Below, in pieces: positions 16,944 through 25,371 of a stretch of DNA of 64,000 nucleotides. The notes beneath the pieces are model-generated. The model was not told the DNA's origin and did no database searches. It saw only the letters and a list, made by a program, of their open reading frames with translations. The DNA comes from Pseudonocardia oceani (lineage in GTDB: Bacteria > Actinomycetota > Actinomycetes > Mycobacteriales > Pseudonocardiaceae). The stretch spans positions 1 through 64,000 of the forward strand of contig NZ_JADQDF010000002.1 of assembly GCF_019263585.2 (NCBI RefSeq), in the 5' to 3' direction. The position numbers and the translations under genes were made by a program. Numbering within the stretch: position 1 is the first letter of the stretch; every line of letters starts with the position of its first letter.

Positions 16944-18254
16944 TCATCCGGCGCTCGGTCGAGACTCTCCGTTCGGGGTGCTTCCGCCGGAAGCACCTGC
17001 TGCTCGACGACGGGCCTTCTTCGCGGCCTGGTCCGCGGCGAACGCGGCCCTCGCCGCCACCTGTGCCGGGGTGCGGGTGGGGATCGGTGCCGGTGCCGGT
17101 CGTGCGGCCGCGGCCGCGATCCGGTCGGCGAGTTGGCGGGCGTGTTGTTCGCGGTAGTCGGCGGGGAACCCGGCCACGTCGGCGGGGAGCTCGTGGAGCC
17201 GACCGTCCCAGGGTCGCAGGCGAGCGGCGAGGACACGCAGCGGGTCGCGGGCTCCGCGGAACGCGTCGCCGCGGTGGTGGTCAGGCCGGTCGGGGTGGTG
17301 CTCGATCGCCCAGAGCAGCCCCTTCGGGCAGACCCCGGCATCCCACCACCTGCGCAGCAGAGCCCGGGTGCGCCACAGCGGCACCCCGGATACCCCACCG
17401 CCGTCTAGGCCAAGACGCTGGAAGACGAGCCGGTTGGCGGAACTGCGGTCCGGAGCGGACTTGGGGACCCCGTGAACGGGCCAGGACGGCGGAGCCGGTG
17501 GCCGGCGTTCGAGCCGCTTTTCTGTCAAGGGCTTGAAAGGGAAAGTACCTAGGGAGGGGTCGCCATTCTCAGGTTCGAGCAGGTCAGAGGAGGTATCCGA
17601 CTCGGCGTCAGTGGACTCGTCGAGGTTCAGGACGTGGGGGAGGGGGGCGTTGGTGACCAGGGCGTAGGTGGGGGTGCGACCGTGCTCGGTCCCGAGGAAG
17701 GCCGCGCTGGCGCCGTGCTCGATGACGACCAGGAGTCCGACGTCGCGGGCCCAGGCGATGACCCGGGAGACGGTGCGGGTGGCGCGGTCGCCGGCGGCGC
17801 CGAGGCGTTGCGCAGTGAGCGCGGCGACCAGACCGGTCTGCCAGTCCATGCCGCGCACCAGCTGGTGCAGAATCGCCGACCAGGCGGCGCGCTTGTCGCT
17901 ACGCCAGCCCTGCTCGGCGACCAGGGCGTCGACGCGGCGCAGGGCCTCGAGCTGGTCGAGGACGACCCGCCATCCGGCGTCGATGAAGTTCCGCCACCCG
18001 GGGTGCGGCGCGTAGCCGTTGCCAGCGACCCGCTCCGCGGCGCGGCGGCGGCCGGAGGCCAGAGCGCGGGCGAGCCGTCGGGCGACGTCTCGCCGGATGG
18101 TGCGCTCGCGTGGGCGGTTCTCGACCTTCCGCGCCGCGCGGCCCCGTGGCGGCCGTGACCGGCTCGCGGCGGCTTGCGCGGGGCTCCGGCCGGGGCCTGC
18201 GCCGACGGCCGTTCTGGGCGAGCTGGGGGCGTCCTGAACGGGGCGCTGGCACAC
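16944..18254 (-). CDS. Putative winged-helix replication-initiator-like protein
   Basis: About 436 residues from a GTG at 18254; the frame is open to 18467, but codons upstream of 18254 look less gene-like. The centre (GDRATRTVSRVIAWARDVGLLVVIEHG) resembles winged-helix domains of actinobacterial plasmid Rep proteins, with a second wing-like segment ahead of it. The C-terminus is Ala/Arg-rich and contains a palindrome copy. Position next to a partition locus and a hairpin-rich upstream fits a replication module, but no initiator signature is certain; a transcription regulator is the alternative. Confidence 0.4.
   Translation of the reverse strand: MCQRPVQDAPSSPRTAVGAGPGRSPAQAAASRSRPPRGRAARKVENRPRERTIRRDVARRLARALASGRRRAAERVAGNGYAPHPGWRNFIDAGWRVVLDQLEALRRVDALVAEQGWRSDKRAAWSAILHQLVRGMDWQTGLVAALTAQRLGAAGDRATRTVSRVIAWARDVGLLVVIEHGASAAFLGTEHGRTPTYALVTNAPLPHVLNLDESTDAESDTSSDLLEPENGDPSLGTFPFKPLTEKRLERRPPAPPSWPVHGVPKSAPDRSSANRLVFQRLGLDGGGVSGVPLWRTRALLRRWWDAGVCPKGLLWAIEHHPDRPDHHRGDAFRGARDPLRVLAARLRPWDGRLHELPADVAGFPADYREQHARQLADRIAAAAARPAPAPIPTRTPAQVAARAAFAADQAAKKARRRAAGASGGSTPNGESRPSAG
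16977..16997. repeat. GCTTCC palindrome, copy 10
   Basis: Perfect 21-bp copy in the last codons of the Rep-like gene (GASGGSTP on the minus strand). Confidence 0.75.
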
Positions 18255-18300
18255 GCAGTCCGTCGCGGGTGCAGGGCAGGTATCCCTGCAGGACGGCGGC

Positions 18301-18320
18301 GTGCTTCCGGGGGAAGCACC
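18301..18320. repeat. GCTTCC palindrome, copy 11
   Basis: GTGCTTCCGGGGGAAGCACC upstream of the chosen Rep-like start. The 290 bp from 18255 to 18544 otherwise hold only this element and the hairpin at 18511, and could contain the replication origin (inference). Confidence 0.65.
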
Positions 18321-18510
18321 GCAGGCAGCCGGATGGGGCGAACCTGCATTTGCAGAAACTCGGTGTGGTGCGTGCGCGTCAGAGCGCGCGGGGGTTACCC
18401 TAGGCACGCGAAAGCGCGCCCCCTTCCTGCCGGGAGTGGGACTCGCTCCGGCGGATAGCCGGAGCACTAGCGACGACGCGGGTTGTGGCGACCCGCTCGA
18501 CGCGACTCGA

Positions 18511-18538
18511 CGAGGCGGTCCCTACGGGGACCGCCTCG
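18511..18538. terminator. 12-bp hairpin with TACG tetraloop
   Basis: CGAGGCGGTCCC and GGGACCGCCTCG pair perfectly around TACG, a UNCG-type tetraloop in RNA. It lies 7 bp beyond the stop of the minus-strand CopG-like gene, so it probably ends that transcript; there is no U-tract, as is usual in actinobacteria. Confidence 0.7.
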
Positions 18539-18544
18539 CTGTCG

Positions 18545-18787
18545 TTAGGAGGCTTGCGTCAGAGGCAGCTCCTGCTGATCACTGGGCACGGGGTAGCAGT
18601 ACGCCGGCGCTGTTCGGCCAAGCGACTCGGCAACCATGCGCGTGATGACGGACGTCAACGGAAGTCCGTCTCGCTGTGCGATCTTCTGTGCCTCGGCCCG
18701 TAGATCGTTGGGCAGGTAGACGGGCGTAGCCGTTCTCTCGCCCTTGCCCTTGGGGCCGGGCTTCCCGCGCGCCGGACGTGTCTCCAT
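18545..18787 (-). CDS. CopG/RHH-like small DNA-binding protein (80 aa)
   Basis: A Lys/Gly/Pro-rich start (GKPGPKGKGERT) is followed by TPVYLPNDLRAEAQKIAQRDG and SVITRMVAESL, matching one strand and two helices of an RHH fold. The ATG at 18787 gives the full protein. It may control the neighbouring Rep-like gene or plasmid copy number, as CopG does, or be an orphan antitoxin; no toxin gene is adjacent. Confidence 0.6.
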   Translation of the reverse strand: METRPARGKPGPKGKGERTATPVYLPNDLRAEAQKIAQRDGLPLTSVITRMVAESLGRTAPAYCYPVPSDQQELPLTQAS

Positions 18788-18908
18788 GAATGCGGTTTGT
18801 ACCGGTGCGGATCACCTCGGTAACGGAGGCGCGCCGACCAAGATTCAGAATTTCGGTAGGGCAGGCCCGGGCACGTCGAGTACGGGTGGGCTACTGCAGG
18901 TGCCCTGC

Positions 18909-18927
18909 TTGACGGGTACGCCGTCAA
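18909..18927. repeat. TTGACGCG palindrome, copy C (diverged centre)
   Basis: TTGACGGGTACGCCGTCAA, 7-bp arms. The XRE gene stop (18924-18926) lies inside it, as with copies B and E. Confidence 0.65.
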
Positions 18928-19766
18928 CCGCGCCGATAGTCGGCAGCCAGACGCGCCAGGACGCTGCGGGCTTGGTCGCCTCCGACGCCGGCGGCGTGCA
19001 GGTCCGCGAAGACGTCGCCGTACTGGGCGACCGCGCGCTGGTCGTCGTCGATCGTGGTTCCGGTAAGAATCCCGACAACGACGGCCCTGTGGTCGTAGAG
19101 GTGAAATCCGTGGGTGACGGCGAACGTCATCGGCTGCTCGGGGCCGATGATGCGCAGGTCAACGTGCGGTAGACGGCTCGCGGTGACCAGAGCCTCGATC
19201 TGTTCCGCCATCACCGCGGCGCCGCCGAGGTTCCACAGCAGTGCACCCAACGGCTGGATGAGCACCCAACGCCGCGAGCTGTCACTGAGCAACAGTTGAC
19301 TGCGCCGCAAACGCTCAGCAACGGCCGCCTCATCACCACCGAACACGGCCCGGGCGTAACTCTCGGTTTGAAGCTGCCCGAGCACCATCCCGGGCTGAAA
19401 GGCCCGGATCAGCTCTGCACCCTCCTCCAGCTGCCGCACGCGTGCCTGGAACGCGGCCGTACCGCCGCCGCGGCGCAAGATGACCCTGGCGTCGACCTCC
19501 CCGGGCGCGAGGGCATCGGCCCAACCCGCCAACGTGCGTTGCTCGTCGCGGCCAGCGCCGTACAGCCGGGCAAGGGTGCGCACCTCCTCGGCGGTGAGGA
19601 CCCAGTGCCCGGTCTCGGCCCGACTGATCTTGTTCTGGCTCGCTCCGATGGCCTTGGCGGCGGCGGTTTGGGAGACCCGCGGGACCGTAGCTTCCCGGAG
19701 CGCGCGTAGACGCCCGGACAACCCGCTACGGGTCGGCCGGGCGTCTGCGTCGCGGGCACTGCTCAT
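18924..19766 (-). CDS. XRE-family regulator with DUF5753 domain
   Basis: 280 residues. An HTH near residues 28-65 (VSQTAAAKAIGASQNKISRAETG) precedes the DUF5753 region (IRAFQPGMVLGQLQTESYAR and the later MTFAVTHGFHLYDHRAVVV). These Scr1-type regulators are abundant in Streptomyces and Pseudonocardia and are usually paired with small partner proteins in antitoxin-like systems. The ATG overlaps the DUF6879 stop, so it is the last gene of a three-gene operon. Confidence 0.85.
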   Translation of the reverse strand: MSSARDADARPTRSGLSGRLRALREATVPRVSQTAAAKAIGASQNKISRAETGHWVLTAEEVRTLARLYGAGRDEQRTLAGWADALAPGEVDARVILRRGGGTAAFQARVRQLEEGAELIRAFQPGMVLGQLQTESYARAVFGGDEAAVAERLRRSQLLLSDSSRRWVLIQPLGALLWNLGGAAVMAEQIEALVTASRLPHVDLRIIGPEQPMTFAVTHGFHLYDHRAVVVGILTGTTIDDDQRAVAQYGDVFADLHAAGVGGDQARSVLARLAADYRRG

Positions 19767-20362
19767 GCGGCTCGGGCACCGTCTCGGTGCAGCTCGCCGT
19801 GCCGGCTCCACCAATTCGTAAACGGCTCAGCGGCCGTCCAGAGCTGATCGCGGATCGCGACGAACTCATCGACAGGTCGTGAGGCGTTGCTGGGCTCCTC
19901 GTCGACGAACCAGGCCTCGCGGAACTGTCCGTCCGGCTCGTACGCCATACCGAGCACTCGGCGGTCTCCACCCGACTCTTCGACGAGCCACCAGTCGAAC
20001 CGCCACCAGTCGGAACTCGACAGAGCGGTGGGCACGCCATGTTCGCCGAGATCGAGGATGCGAACGTCCTCGCCCGCGTCGACGTTCGGCGCGTAACCCC
20101 ACTCGCACGCGTAGCGGGTGTAGGGGGTGACGGGTCGGGTGACGATTCGTACGCGGTGCCGATGTAGGCCGTGCGCCCGTTCGCTCGCGAGATGGTCGAG
20201 CCAAGGTTGTTTGCGCTCAGGAGTCCAGCTCCGCTTGCCGTCCAGGTACCGGCGATAGTCGGAACCGTCGGAGGCGACCTCGTAAGTCTGCAACGTCTCT
20301 AACCGGAACGCGGAGCGGGTGAAGTGCTCGTTCATCCAGGCGTTCAGCTCGGCAGGGTTCAT
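19763..20362 (-). CDS. DUF6879-family protein
   Basis: 199 residues. The start FRLETLQTYEVASDGSD, the centre WWRFDWWLVEESGG and the end RDQLWTAAEPFTNWWSRHGEL fit DUF6879 proteins seen beside DUF5753 regulators. AGAGGTG precedes the ATG at 20362. The family is of unknown function; the constant pairing suggests a two-component regulator or toxin-antitoxin-like unit, which is an inference. Confidence 0.75.
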   Translation of the reverse strand: MNPAELNAWMNEHFTRSAFRLETLQTYEVASDGSDYRRYLDGKRSWTPERKQPWLDHLASERAHGLHRHRVRIVTRPVTPYTRYACEWGYAPNVDAGEDVRILDLGEHGVPTALSSSDWWRFDWWLVEESGGDRRVLGMAYEPDGQFREAWFVDEEPSNASRPVDEFVAIRDQLWTAAEPFTNWWSRHGELHRDGARAA

Positions 20363-20598
20363 GCGGGTCGCACCTCTGGAAGTCCGAGGCGACGTGGCCA
20401 GCGCACGAGGCGCTCGCCGGGCCCGACGCGAGAGGCGAGACGAGCGAGCGTTGCCGGGTCGGTCTCGTCGGTGACGACCATGTGCAGGAACTCCGGATCC
20501 CCGGCATCCAGAACTGCTCGGCACGTGTTGTTGTCCGGACAGTCCGAGTCGATGACGAGCACGGTCACCTCCGGGTCATGTGTTGGCTGGACGTCCAT
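20359..20598 (-). CDS. Small hypothetical protein of DUF6879 operon (79 aa)
   Basis: ATG at 20598 has GGAGGGGAAG upstream and its stop overlaps the DUF6879 ATG. The sequence (VTVLVIDSDCPDNNTCRAVLDAG) contains two cysteines and a beta-alpha-like pattern. I do not recognise it, but its coupling to the DUF6879 and XRE genes suggests a shared function. Confidence 0.6.
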   Translation of the reverse strand: MDVQPTHDPEVTVLVIDSDCPDNNTCRAVLDAGDPEFLHMVVTDETDPATLARLASRVGPGERLVRWPRRLGLPEVRPA

Positions 20599-20737
20599 CT
20601 TCGGGCTTCCCCTCCCGATAGCTGGTCAGTGGCCTCCGCAGTGTCGCGCGTCATCCGCCCTGCACGCTAGCTGCGGACAGGGCGGATGACGATTCGGCCC
20701 GGGGAAGTTGGCCGTCGTGCGAACTAGCAGCACCATC

Positions 20738-20766
20738 TTGCACTATCTACAGTAACTATAGATAGT
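20738..20766 (+). promoter_or_regulatory. Promoter with overlapping 8-bp inverted repeat
   Basis: TTGCAC (20738-20743) and GATAGT (20761-20766) are 17 bp apart. ACTATCTA (20742-20749) and TAGATAGT (20759-20766) form an inverted repeat with a 9-bp spacer, covering both boxes, so a repressor dimer could block the transfer operon here. The DUF5753 regulator transcribed away from this site is a candidate. Confidence 0.6.
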
Positions 20767-20803
20767 AGCTGGGAGCGAATCTCAAGAGCTGGGGGAGTCA
20801 GCC

Positions 20804-21085
20804 ATGGAGTCGACCCGTTGGACGGTGCTTTCCGGTCTGGGCGCGATGGGGGCAGTAGCACTCGCCTCCGCGATCTGGCCGAACGTCGCGGCCGTGGTGT
20901 CGGGACTGTTCGTCACGGTGCTGCTTGTGATGAGCGTGGTACCGGTCGCCCTGGCCGGACGGTGGATACGGGGCGAGCTGGCGTGGCGGCGTGAGCTGCG
21001 TGCCTTGGGCCCGGTCTCCGCGGAGCAGGCGGTTGCTCCGGAGCCGGTCGCTCCGACGCTGGCAGAGCTGCGGGAGTCCGCGTGA
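20804..21085 (+). CDS. Small two-TM membrane protein (93 aa)
   Basis: Two hydrophobic helices (about 8-27 and 33-52) are followed by a basic linker and a short acidic tail. GGGGGAG lies upstream. It is the first gene of the transfer operon that includes the VirD4-like ATPase, so it likely belongs to a Spd-type membrane complex; no family is certain. Confidence 0.6.
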   Translation: MESTRWTVLSGLGAMGAVALASAIWPNVAAVVSGLFVTVLLVMSVVPVALAGRWIRGELAWRRELRALGPVSAEQAVAPEPVAPTLAELRESA

Positions 21086-21297
21086 ACGAACTCGCGCGTG
21101 AGCTGGCGTGGCAACCTGAGATCACGCAGCGCCTGCTCGCCCGGCACGTTGCTGACGAACACGGCCGCTGCCGCGGCTGCACCACGGGTGGGACTGGCCT
21201 GCCTGGGGCAAAGTGGCCGTCCGCGCTGCATTTCCACGCCTCCGCCGCCGCCCGACTCGCCGGCTGGCACGGGATCGGTCCGAGGACGACTCGATGA
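21082..21297 (+). CDS. Small conserved transfer-operon protein (71 aa)
   Basis: GTGA overlap with the preceding gene. The core HVADEHGRCRGCTTGGTG and PSALHFHA contains a C-x2-C and nearby histidines, a possible zinc site, as seen in short proteins of actinobacterial transfer regions. Function unknown. Confidence 0.55.
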   Translation: MNELARELAWQPEITQRLLARHVADEHGRCRGCTTGGTGLPGAKWPSALHFHASAAARLAGWHGIGPRTTR

Positions 21298-22178
21298 CCG
21301 GGCGTACCGCCGATCAGCGGGGCGCGCGAGTGAGCCTGCCGGCTGCCGGCACCGGATCGGCCGCGGGTGGCCGGATCCGCCGGGCCGGGTTGGCGCTGGT
21401 GATGGTCGGGGCGTTGTCGGTCAGCGTGCGCGGCCAGGTCGAGGCGGTGGAGCCACTGCTGGGCGGGATGAGCATCGTGCTCGCGCTGACCAACGACGTC
21501 GCCGCGCTCCTCGCGCTCAACGAGGTGATCAGTACCTCGCGGCGCGAGGTCCGGCGGTGGGCGTGGGCGGTGCTCGTGCTGGCCGGCGGCACGGCTGCGG
21601 GCCTGAACACCTGGCACGCCATCGAGCAGGGGTCACTACCGACGTTGTGGGCAGTGGTCGTCGGTGTCGGCCCGGTCCTGCTGGCGATGGTCCTGTCCCA
21701 CTTGGTGGCCCTGGTCCTCGAGGACGCGCCTCCGGTCGCGGCCGGAACTGCCCTGGCAGCCGACCCGATGGTCGGGGCAAGGGCGACCGTCGAGCGGACC
21801 GCGGTCGAACCGCCGCCGGCCCAGCAGCCCCAGGTTCACGGCCCGCGCGTCGAGCGCGCCGCGGTCTCCGCTGGGAGCGACACGTCCCGGGCCGGTCAGG
21901 TGCAGGCCCCGGCCCTGACCGGCCCGGGGGTTCACCCGCCGCTGTCCGTAGTCGGCCCGCGGGTGCTTCCGCCGGAAGCACCCCGCGCGCCCAGAGAGGG
22001 CGGGACCGATGCACGGGTCACACGCCTGGAGGCCCGGCTACGGGCGGGGGAGGAGCTGACCGGGGCGTCCGCCGCGGAGCTGGTGGGTTGCTCGCCCCGG
22101 ACCGGGCGGCGGTTGTTGCGTCAGGCCGAGGACCGGATCGCCGCGCGGCCGGTTGATCGGGACCGGGGCACCGGATGA
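21294..22178 (+). CDS. DUF2637/SpdB-like membrane protein with C-terminal HTH
   Basis: 294 residues. Four hydrophobic segments (about 28-140) with QVEAVEPLLGGMSIVLALTND match DUF2637 spread proteins, which in Streptomyces plasmids help intramycelial transfer. The last 50 residues (LTGASAAELVGCSPRTGRRLL) look like an HTH. A GCTTCC palindrome in the linker encodes RVLPPEAP. ATG overlaps the previous stop. Confidence 0.75.
   Translation: MTGRTADQRGARVSLPAAGTGSAAGGRIRRAGLALVMVGALSVSVRGQVEAVEPLLGGMSIVLALTNDVAALLALNEVISTSRREVRRWAWAVLVLAGGTAAGLNTWHAIEQGSLPTLWAVVVGVGPVLLAMVLSHLVALVLEDAPPVAAGTALAADPMVGARATVERTAVEPPPAQQPQVHGPRVERAAVSAGSDTSRAGQVQAPALTGPGVHPPLSVVGPRVLPPEAPRAPREGGTDARVTRLEARLRAGEELTGASAAELVGCSPRTGRRLLRQAEDRIAARPVDRDRGTG
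21961..21983. repeat. GCTTCC palindrome, copy 12
   Basis: Perfect copy between the membrane and HTH parts of the DUF2637-like protein. Confidence 0.75.
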
Positions 22179-22285
22179 GCAGCGACGCAGCAGGGACGAC
22201 GGCCGGGTTTCGCGAAAGCCCCGCGCGCGCAGGGTGCGCGGTTCTACGGTGATCGACACCCGGGCAGGGTCGGGGGGAGACGGTG

Positions 22286-24061
22286 ATGGCTGTACGCAGG
22301 ACCAACTCGGAGGTGCGGGCGACGCACCGCACACTGATCGCGGCCGGGGTGCTACTCGCCGGCGCCGGCGCTGCGCTGGACTTCGTCCCGGTGCTGGCCG
22401 ACCTGGTGCCGTTCGGCGCGGCCGCGCAGATGGGTTACACCCTGGCCCTGCTGCTCGTCGGCGGCGCGCTGGTGCACCGCTGGTGGTACTTCCACCCGAC
22501 CCGGGAGTTCCGGCGTGAGCTGGGCGGGCCCGACGGGTGGCTCGACCGTCACGACCTGGCCCGCAGCGCGGGCGATGAGGGGGTGCGGGCCGTCGCCCCG
22601 CCCGGCGCGGGCAGCGCGAAGGGTCCGGTGACCGACTTCGGATGGCGCGTCGGGGTGCTGGAATCCGGCCCGCTGCGTGTGCGGCGGGAGTGGCGGCCGC
22701 GGTCGTGGTCCCCGCGGGAGTGGCGCCCGGCGAAGCGGCCGGTGTACTCGCCGTGGGCGCGCGGGTTCGGCGTGGTCGGTCCGCAGGGCTCGGGTAAGAC
22801 CCAGTTCCTGGTCAACGTCATTCTCGACTCGCCGGGCGCGGCCGTCATCCCGTCGACCAAGCCGGAGCTGGTGATGCTGACCCGGGAGCTCCGCGAACGG
22901 GTCGGGCCGACCGCGGTGTTCAACCCGTCGCTGCTGGGCACGATCGGGTCGGACTTTCGATGGGACCCGATCTCGGGGTGCGCGGATCAGGGTGTGGCCG
23001 ATCGGCGGGCATGGGCGCTGGTCCGCGGCAGCGGCGGCGCGTCGGGCGTCGACCGCGCCGACTTCTGGGCGGGCAAGGCGCAGGAGATCCTGCGCTGCTA
23101 CCTCCTCGCGGCCGCGCTCGGGCGGCTGGACATGGAACAGGTCATGCAGTGGGCCAACAACCCCGACGACCAGGAACCGGTCGCGATCCTGGAACGGGCC
23201 GGCCACGCCGTCCCGCACGGCTGGCTGCCCACGCTGCTCACGCATCTGCGGGCGTCGACGAACACCCGCACCGGCTACTTCGCCACCGTCACCTCGTGCG
23301 TCGGGTTCATGGACTCCCCGACCGTCGCCGAGGCCTGCCGGCCGGGACCCGGCGGTGCGTTCAACGTGGAGTCGTTCCTGCGCTGGCGCGGCACGCTCTA
23401 TCTGGTCGGCGGCGCCGGCGACAAGCGCCTCGCGCCGCTGCTCACCGCGTTGACCGAGTACGTGTTCGACGAGGCGCAGCGCATCGCCGCGCACCTGCCC
23501 GGCGGCAGGCTCTCGCCCACGCTGAACTTCGTGCTCGACGAGGTCGCCAACACCACCCCCGTCCCGCTGGACCGGTGGGCCGCGGACTCCCGCGGGTGGG
23601 GAATCACCGTCGGCGCCGTCGTGCAGTCCCTCGCGCAGTTCTCGACCACCTGGGGGCGTGACCGCGCGGAGGTGATCTGGGAGAACCTGCCCACCAAGAT
23701 CGTGCTTCCGGGGGTGACCAAGCAGGACGACCTGCGGGCCCTGTCCTACCTCGCGGGCGAGCGGTGGGTGCAGCGGACCACCCGCGGCGAGTCCGAGAAC
23801 GCCGACGGCCGGGCCTCGCACTCCACCTCGCGGACCCCGACGCTGGAGCCGGTCATGGCCGGGCACACGATCTCCTCCATGCCCCGCTGGCACGCCTATG
23901 TCCTCGGTCTCGGCCGTCGCCCCGCCGTGGTGTCCTACGAACCCGGCTACGTCCGGGTGGCCCGCGAGCAGGCCGCCCTCGCCCCAGGGAAGGGCAGCGC
24001 CCCGGATCCGCGGGTCGGGCAGGTCGTGCAGCTCCCCACGACGCGTAAGCAGGCCGGATGA
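22286..24061 (+). CDS. VirD4/TraD-type coupling ATPase
   Basis: 591 residues. Two N-terminal TM helices (about 16-60), a Walker A GPQGSGKTQ near 170 and a Walker B FVLDEVANT near 410 are those of conjugative coupling proteins, which feed the relaxase-DNA complex to the T4SS. ATG 22286 is chosen because GGGGGGAGA is better spaced than for the GTG three bases earlier. The VirD4 gene is separated from the main T4SS operon by 13 kb. Confidence 0.9.
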   Translation: MAVRRTNSEVRATHRTLIAAGVLLAGAGAALDFVPVLADLVPFGAAAQMGYTLALLLVGGALVHRWWYFHPTREFRRELGGPDGWLDRHDLARSAGDEGVRAVAPPGAGSAKGPVTDFGWRVGVLESGPLRVRREWRPRSWSPREWRPAKRPVYSPWARGFGVVGPQGSGKTQFLVNVILDSPGAAVIPSTKPELVMLTRELRERVGPTAVFNPSLLGTIGSDFRWDPISGCADQGVADRRAWALVRGSGGASGVDRADFWAGKAQEILRCYLLAAALGRLDMEQVMQWANNPDDQEPVAILERAGHAVPHGWLPTLLTHLRASTNTRTGYFATVTSCVGFMDSPTVAEACRPGPGGAFNVESFLRWRGTLYLVGGAGDKRLAPLLTALTEYVFDEAQRIAAHLPGGRLSPTLNFVLDEVANTTPVPLDRWAADSRGWGITVGAVVQSLAQFSTTWGRDRAEVIWENLPTKIVLPGVTKQDDLRALSYLAGERWVQRTTRGESENADGRASHSTSRTPTLEPVMAGHTISSMPRWHAYVLGLGRRPAVVSYEPGYVRVAREQAALAPGKGSAPDPRVGQVVQLPTTRKQAG

Positions 24062-24912
24062 GCACAACGCCCGAGGACACCGCCGCCCCGCCGCCGGCGG
24101 GCGGGGGTGGGCCGTCGAGCCCGCGGCGGGGCCAGATGCTCTCCGACCTGGCCGCGGAGCTGCAGTCGGCTCGCGCTGAGCACCATAAGGACATCGCCCG
24201 ACTCGGCGGCCTGCTCGCCGAGAACGCCACCTTGCTCTCCCAGGTCCTGCCCCGGGTGACGGAGCTCGACGAGGAGCTGGCCGACCTCGCCGCCCGCGTC
24301 GACGGCCTGACCGGCGCCGACCCGGCCGAGGTCGTGCCCCCCTCTCTGGACTGGCCGGGCCTATCGCCCGAGGCCGCGGCGAAGGAGTGGGAGGCCCTGG
24401 CCGAGTGGGTCGCCGAGGTGCTCGGCCCGTTCTACGAGATCACTCGCGAGCAGCTGCCCGACTGCTGGGCGCTGCACCGCCCGGCGGTCATCGAGCTGGT
24501 CTGGCTGCGCCGAAGCTGGGCGGCCGCACACGCCCCGGACGCCCTGAACAGCGCCGCGGGGGAGTGGCACACCCGGTGGCGCCGCGACGCGCTGGCCAAC
24601 ATCAGGGCCGCGATCCCCGAGATGTGGTGTCGCCCCGGCGAGCACTACGTCCACGCCCGGGACCGGGACCAGGACCGCGATCAGTGGCAGCGCGACCGCC
24701 CGCCCGCCTTCGGCGAGCCCGGGCAGCCCTACCGCCACACCCCGGGCCAGCGCCCGGACCCCAGCGACCCGCGCGTCGGGGAGAAGAACGAGATCACCGC
24801 ACCCCGGCACTGGGAACCCGGCTACCGCGCCGCCGCGGCCGCGGACCTGGCCTGGCGGCGCGAACGCGACGCCGCCAGGGCGGCCGCCGCGGCGGCCGCG
24901 AACGTCGAGTAG
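24058..24912 (+). CDS. DUF4913-like protein
   Basis: 284 residues; ATGA overlap with the coupling ATPase. A coiled-coil-like segment (about 28-80) precedes the block TREQLPDCWALHRPAVIELV...EWHTRWRRDAL typical of DUF4913 proteins on actinobacterial plasmids. The tail is a charged Arg/Asp/Ala-rich helix. Position suggests help in relaxosome or coupling-protein docking (inference). Confidence 0.75.
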   Translation: MSTTPEDTAAPPPAGGGGPSSPRRGQMLSDLAAELQSARAEHHKDIARLGGLLAENATLLSQVLPRVTELDEELADLAARVDGLTGADPAEVVPPSLDWPGLSPEAAAKEWEALAEWVAEVLGPFYEITREQLPDCWALHRPAVIELVWLRRSWAAAHAPDALNSAAGEWHTRWRRDALANIRAAIPEMWCRPGEHYVHARDRDQDRDQWQRDRPPAFGEPGQPYRHTPGQRPDPSDPRVGEKNEITAPRHWEPGYRAAAAADLAWRRERDAARAAAAAAANVE

Positions 24913-24926
24913 CGGACGTCGAACGA

Positions 24927-24963
24927 ACGAGGGGGGTGCTTCCGGCGGAAGCACCCCCCTCGT
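24927..24963. terminator. GCTTCC palindrome, copy 13, acting as bidirectional terminator
   Basis: An 18-bp stem on each side of one central base, the longest arms in the family. It ends the DUF4913 gene (+). Before the two transposons arrived it faced the 3' end of the ParE-like gene (-), so it separated convergent genes. Tn3 element 1 inserted 3 bp beyond it. Confidence 0.85.
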
Positions 24964-24966
24964 CAT

Positions 24967-25004
24967 GGGGCTTGAGGAACATCGCCGCGGAAAGTGGCGG
25001 TAAG
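24967..25004. repeat. Left 38-bp terminal inverted repeat of transposon 1
   Basis: Begins GGGGCTTGAGGAACATC and ends GTGGCGGTAAG. GTCAT precedes it. Confidence 0.9.
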
Positions 25005-25371
25005 CCACACGTCTTCGTCGTCGAAGGCGGGTACGACAGCGGGCTGTTGGTGGTGATCAGCCGTTCTCGGTGACCGTGCCGTTATTCGGCCCCGGAATGT
25101 CGGCGAGTAGCCGTATCGTCACCGTCGTGCCGAAGTCGCGCGGTTGGGAGAAGCCCACCAAGTCAACGGCGAAGCGCGGCTCCGCGACGTCGCCGCCGCA
25201 CGGCGACCGTGGTAGCGGTGGCCGGTACGCCACCGGCCGGGTCGTCTCGACGAGCGATCAGATCGGTGGCCTGTTGTCCGGGGAGAACGTTAAGCCGAAC
25301 CTGATGGTGGAGCTGGTGTTCCTCTTCCGGCCGGCGCAGGTCCGGAACCTGGTGTTGGACCTCTGACCCGC
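25005..25371 (+). other. Leader of cargo cluster, with a doubtful 98-aa ORF
   Basis: A 98-codon frame (25070-25366) ends 6 bp before the DUF6365 gene, but its residue pattern is not clearly protein-like and it could be chance. The region probably carries the promoter for the ten-gene cluster; I see no convincing -35/-10 pair. Confidence 0.35.

Noticed and set aside
23703..23720. CGTGCTTCCGGGGG in the coupling ATPase gene looked like another GCTTCC palindrome
   Set aside because: The right arm GGAAGCAC is absent (the text continues GGTGACCAAG), and the residues VLPGVTK are normal for the family.
25070..25366. 98-codon frame before the DUF6365 gene as a real gene
   Set aside because: No domain, odd composition and no clear ribosome site; kept only as a doubtful note in the leader region.
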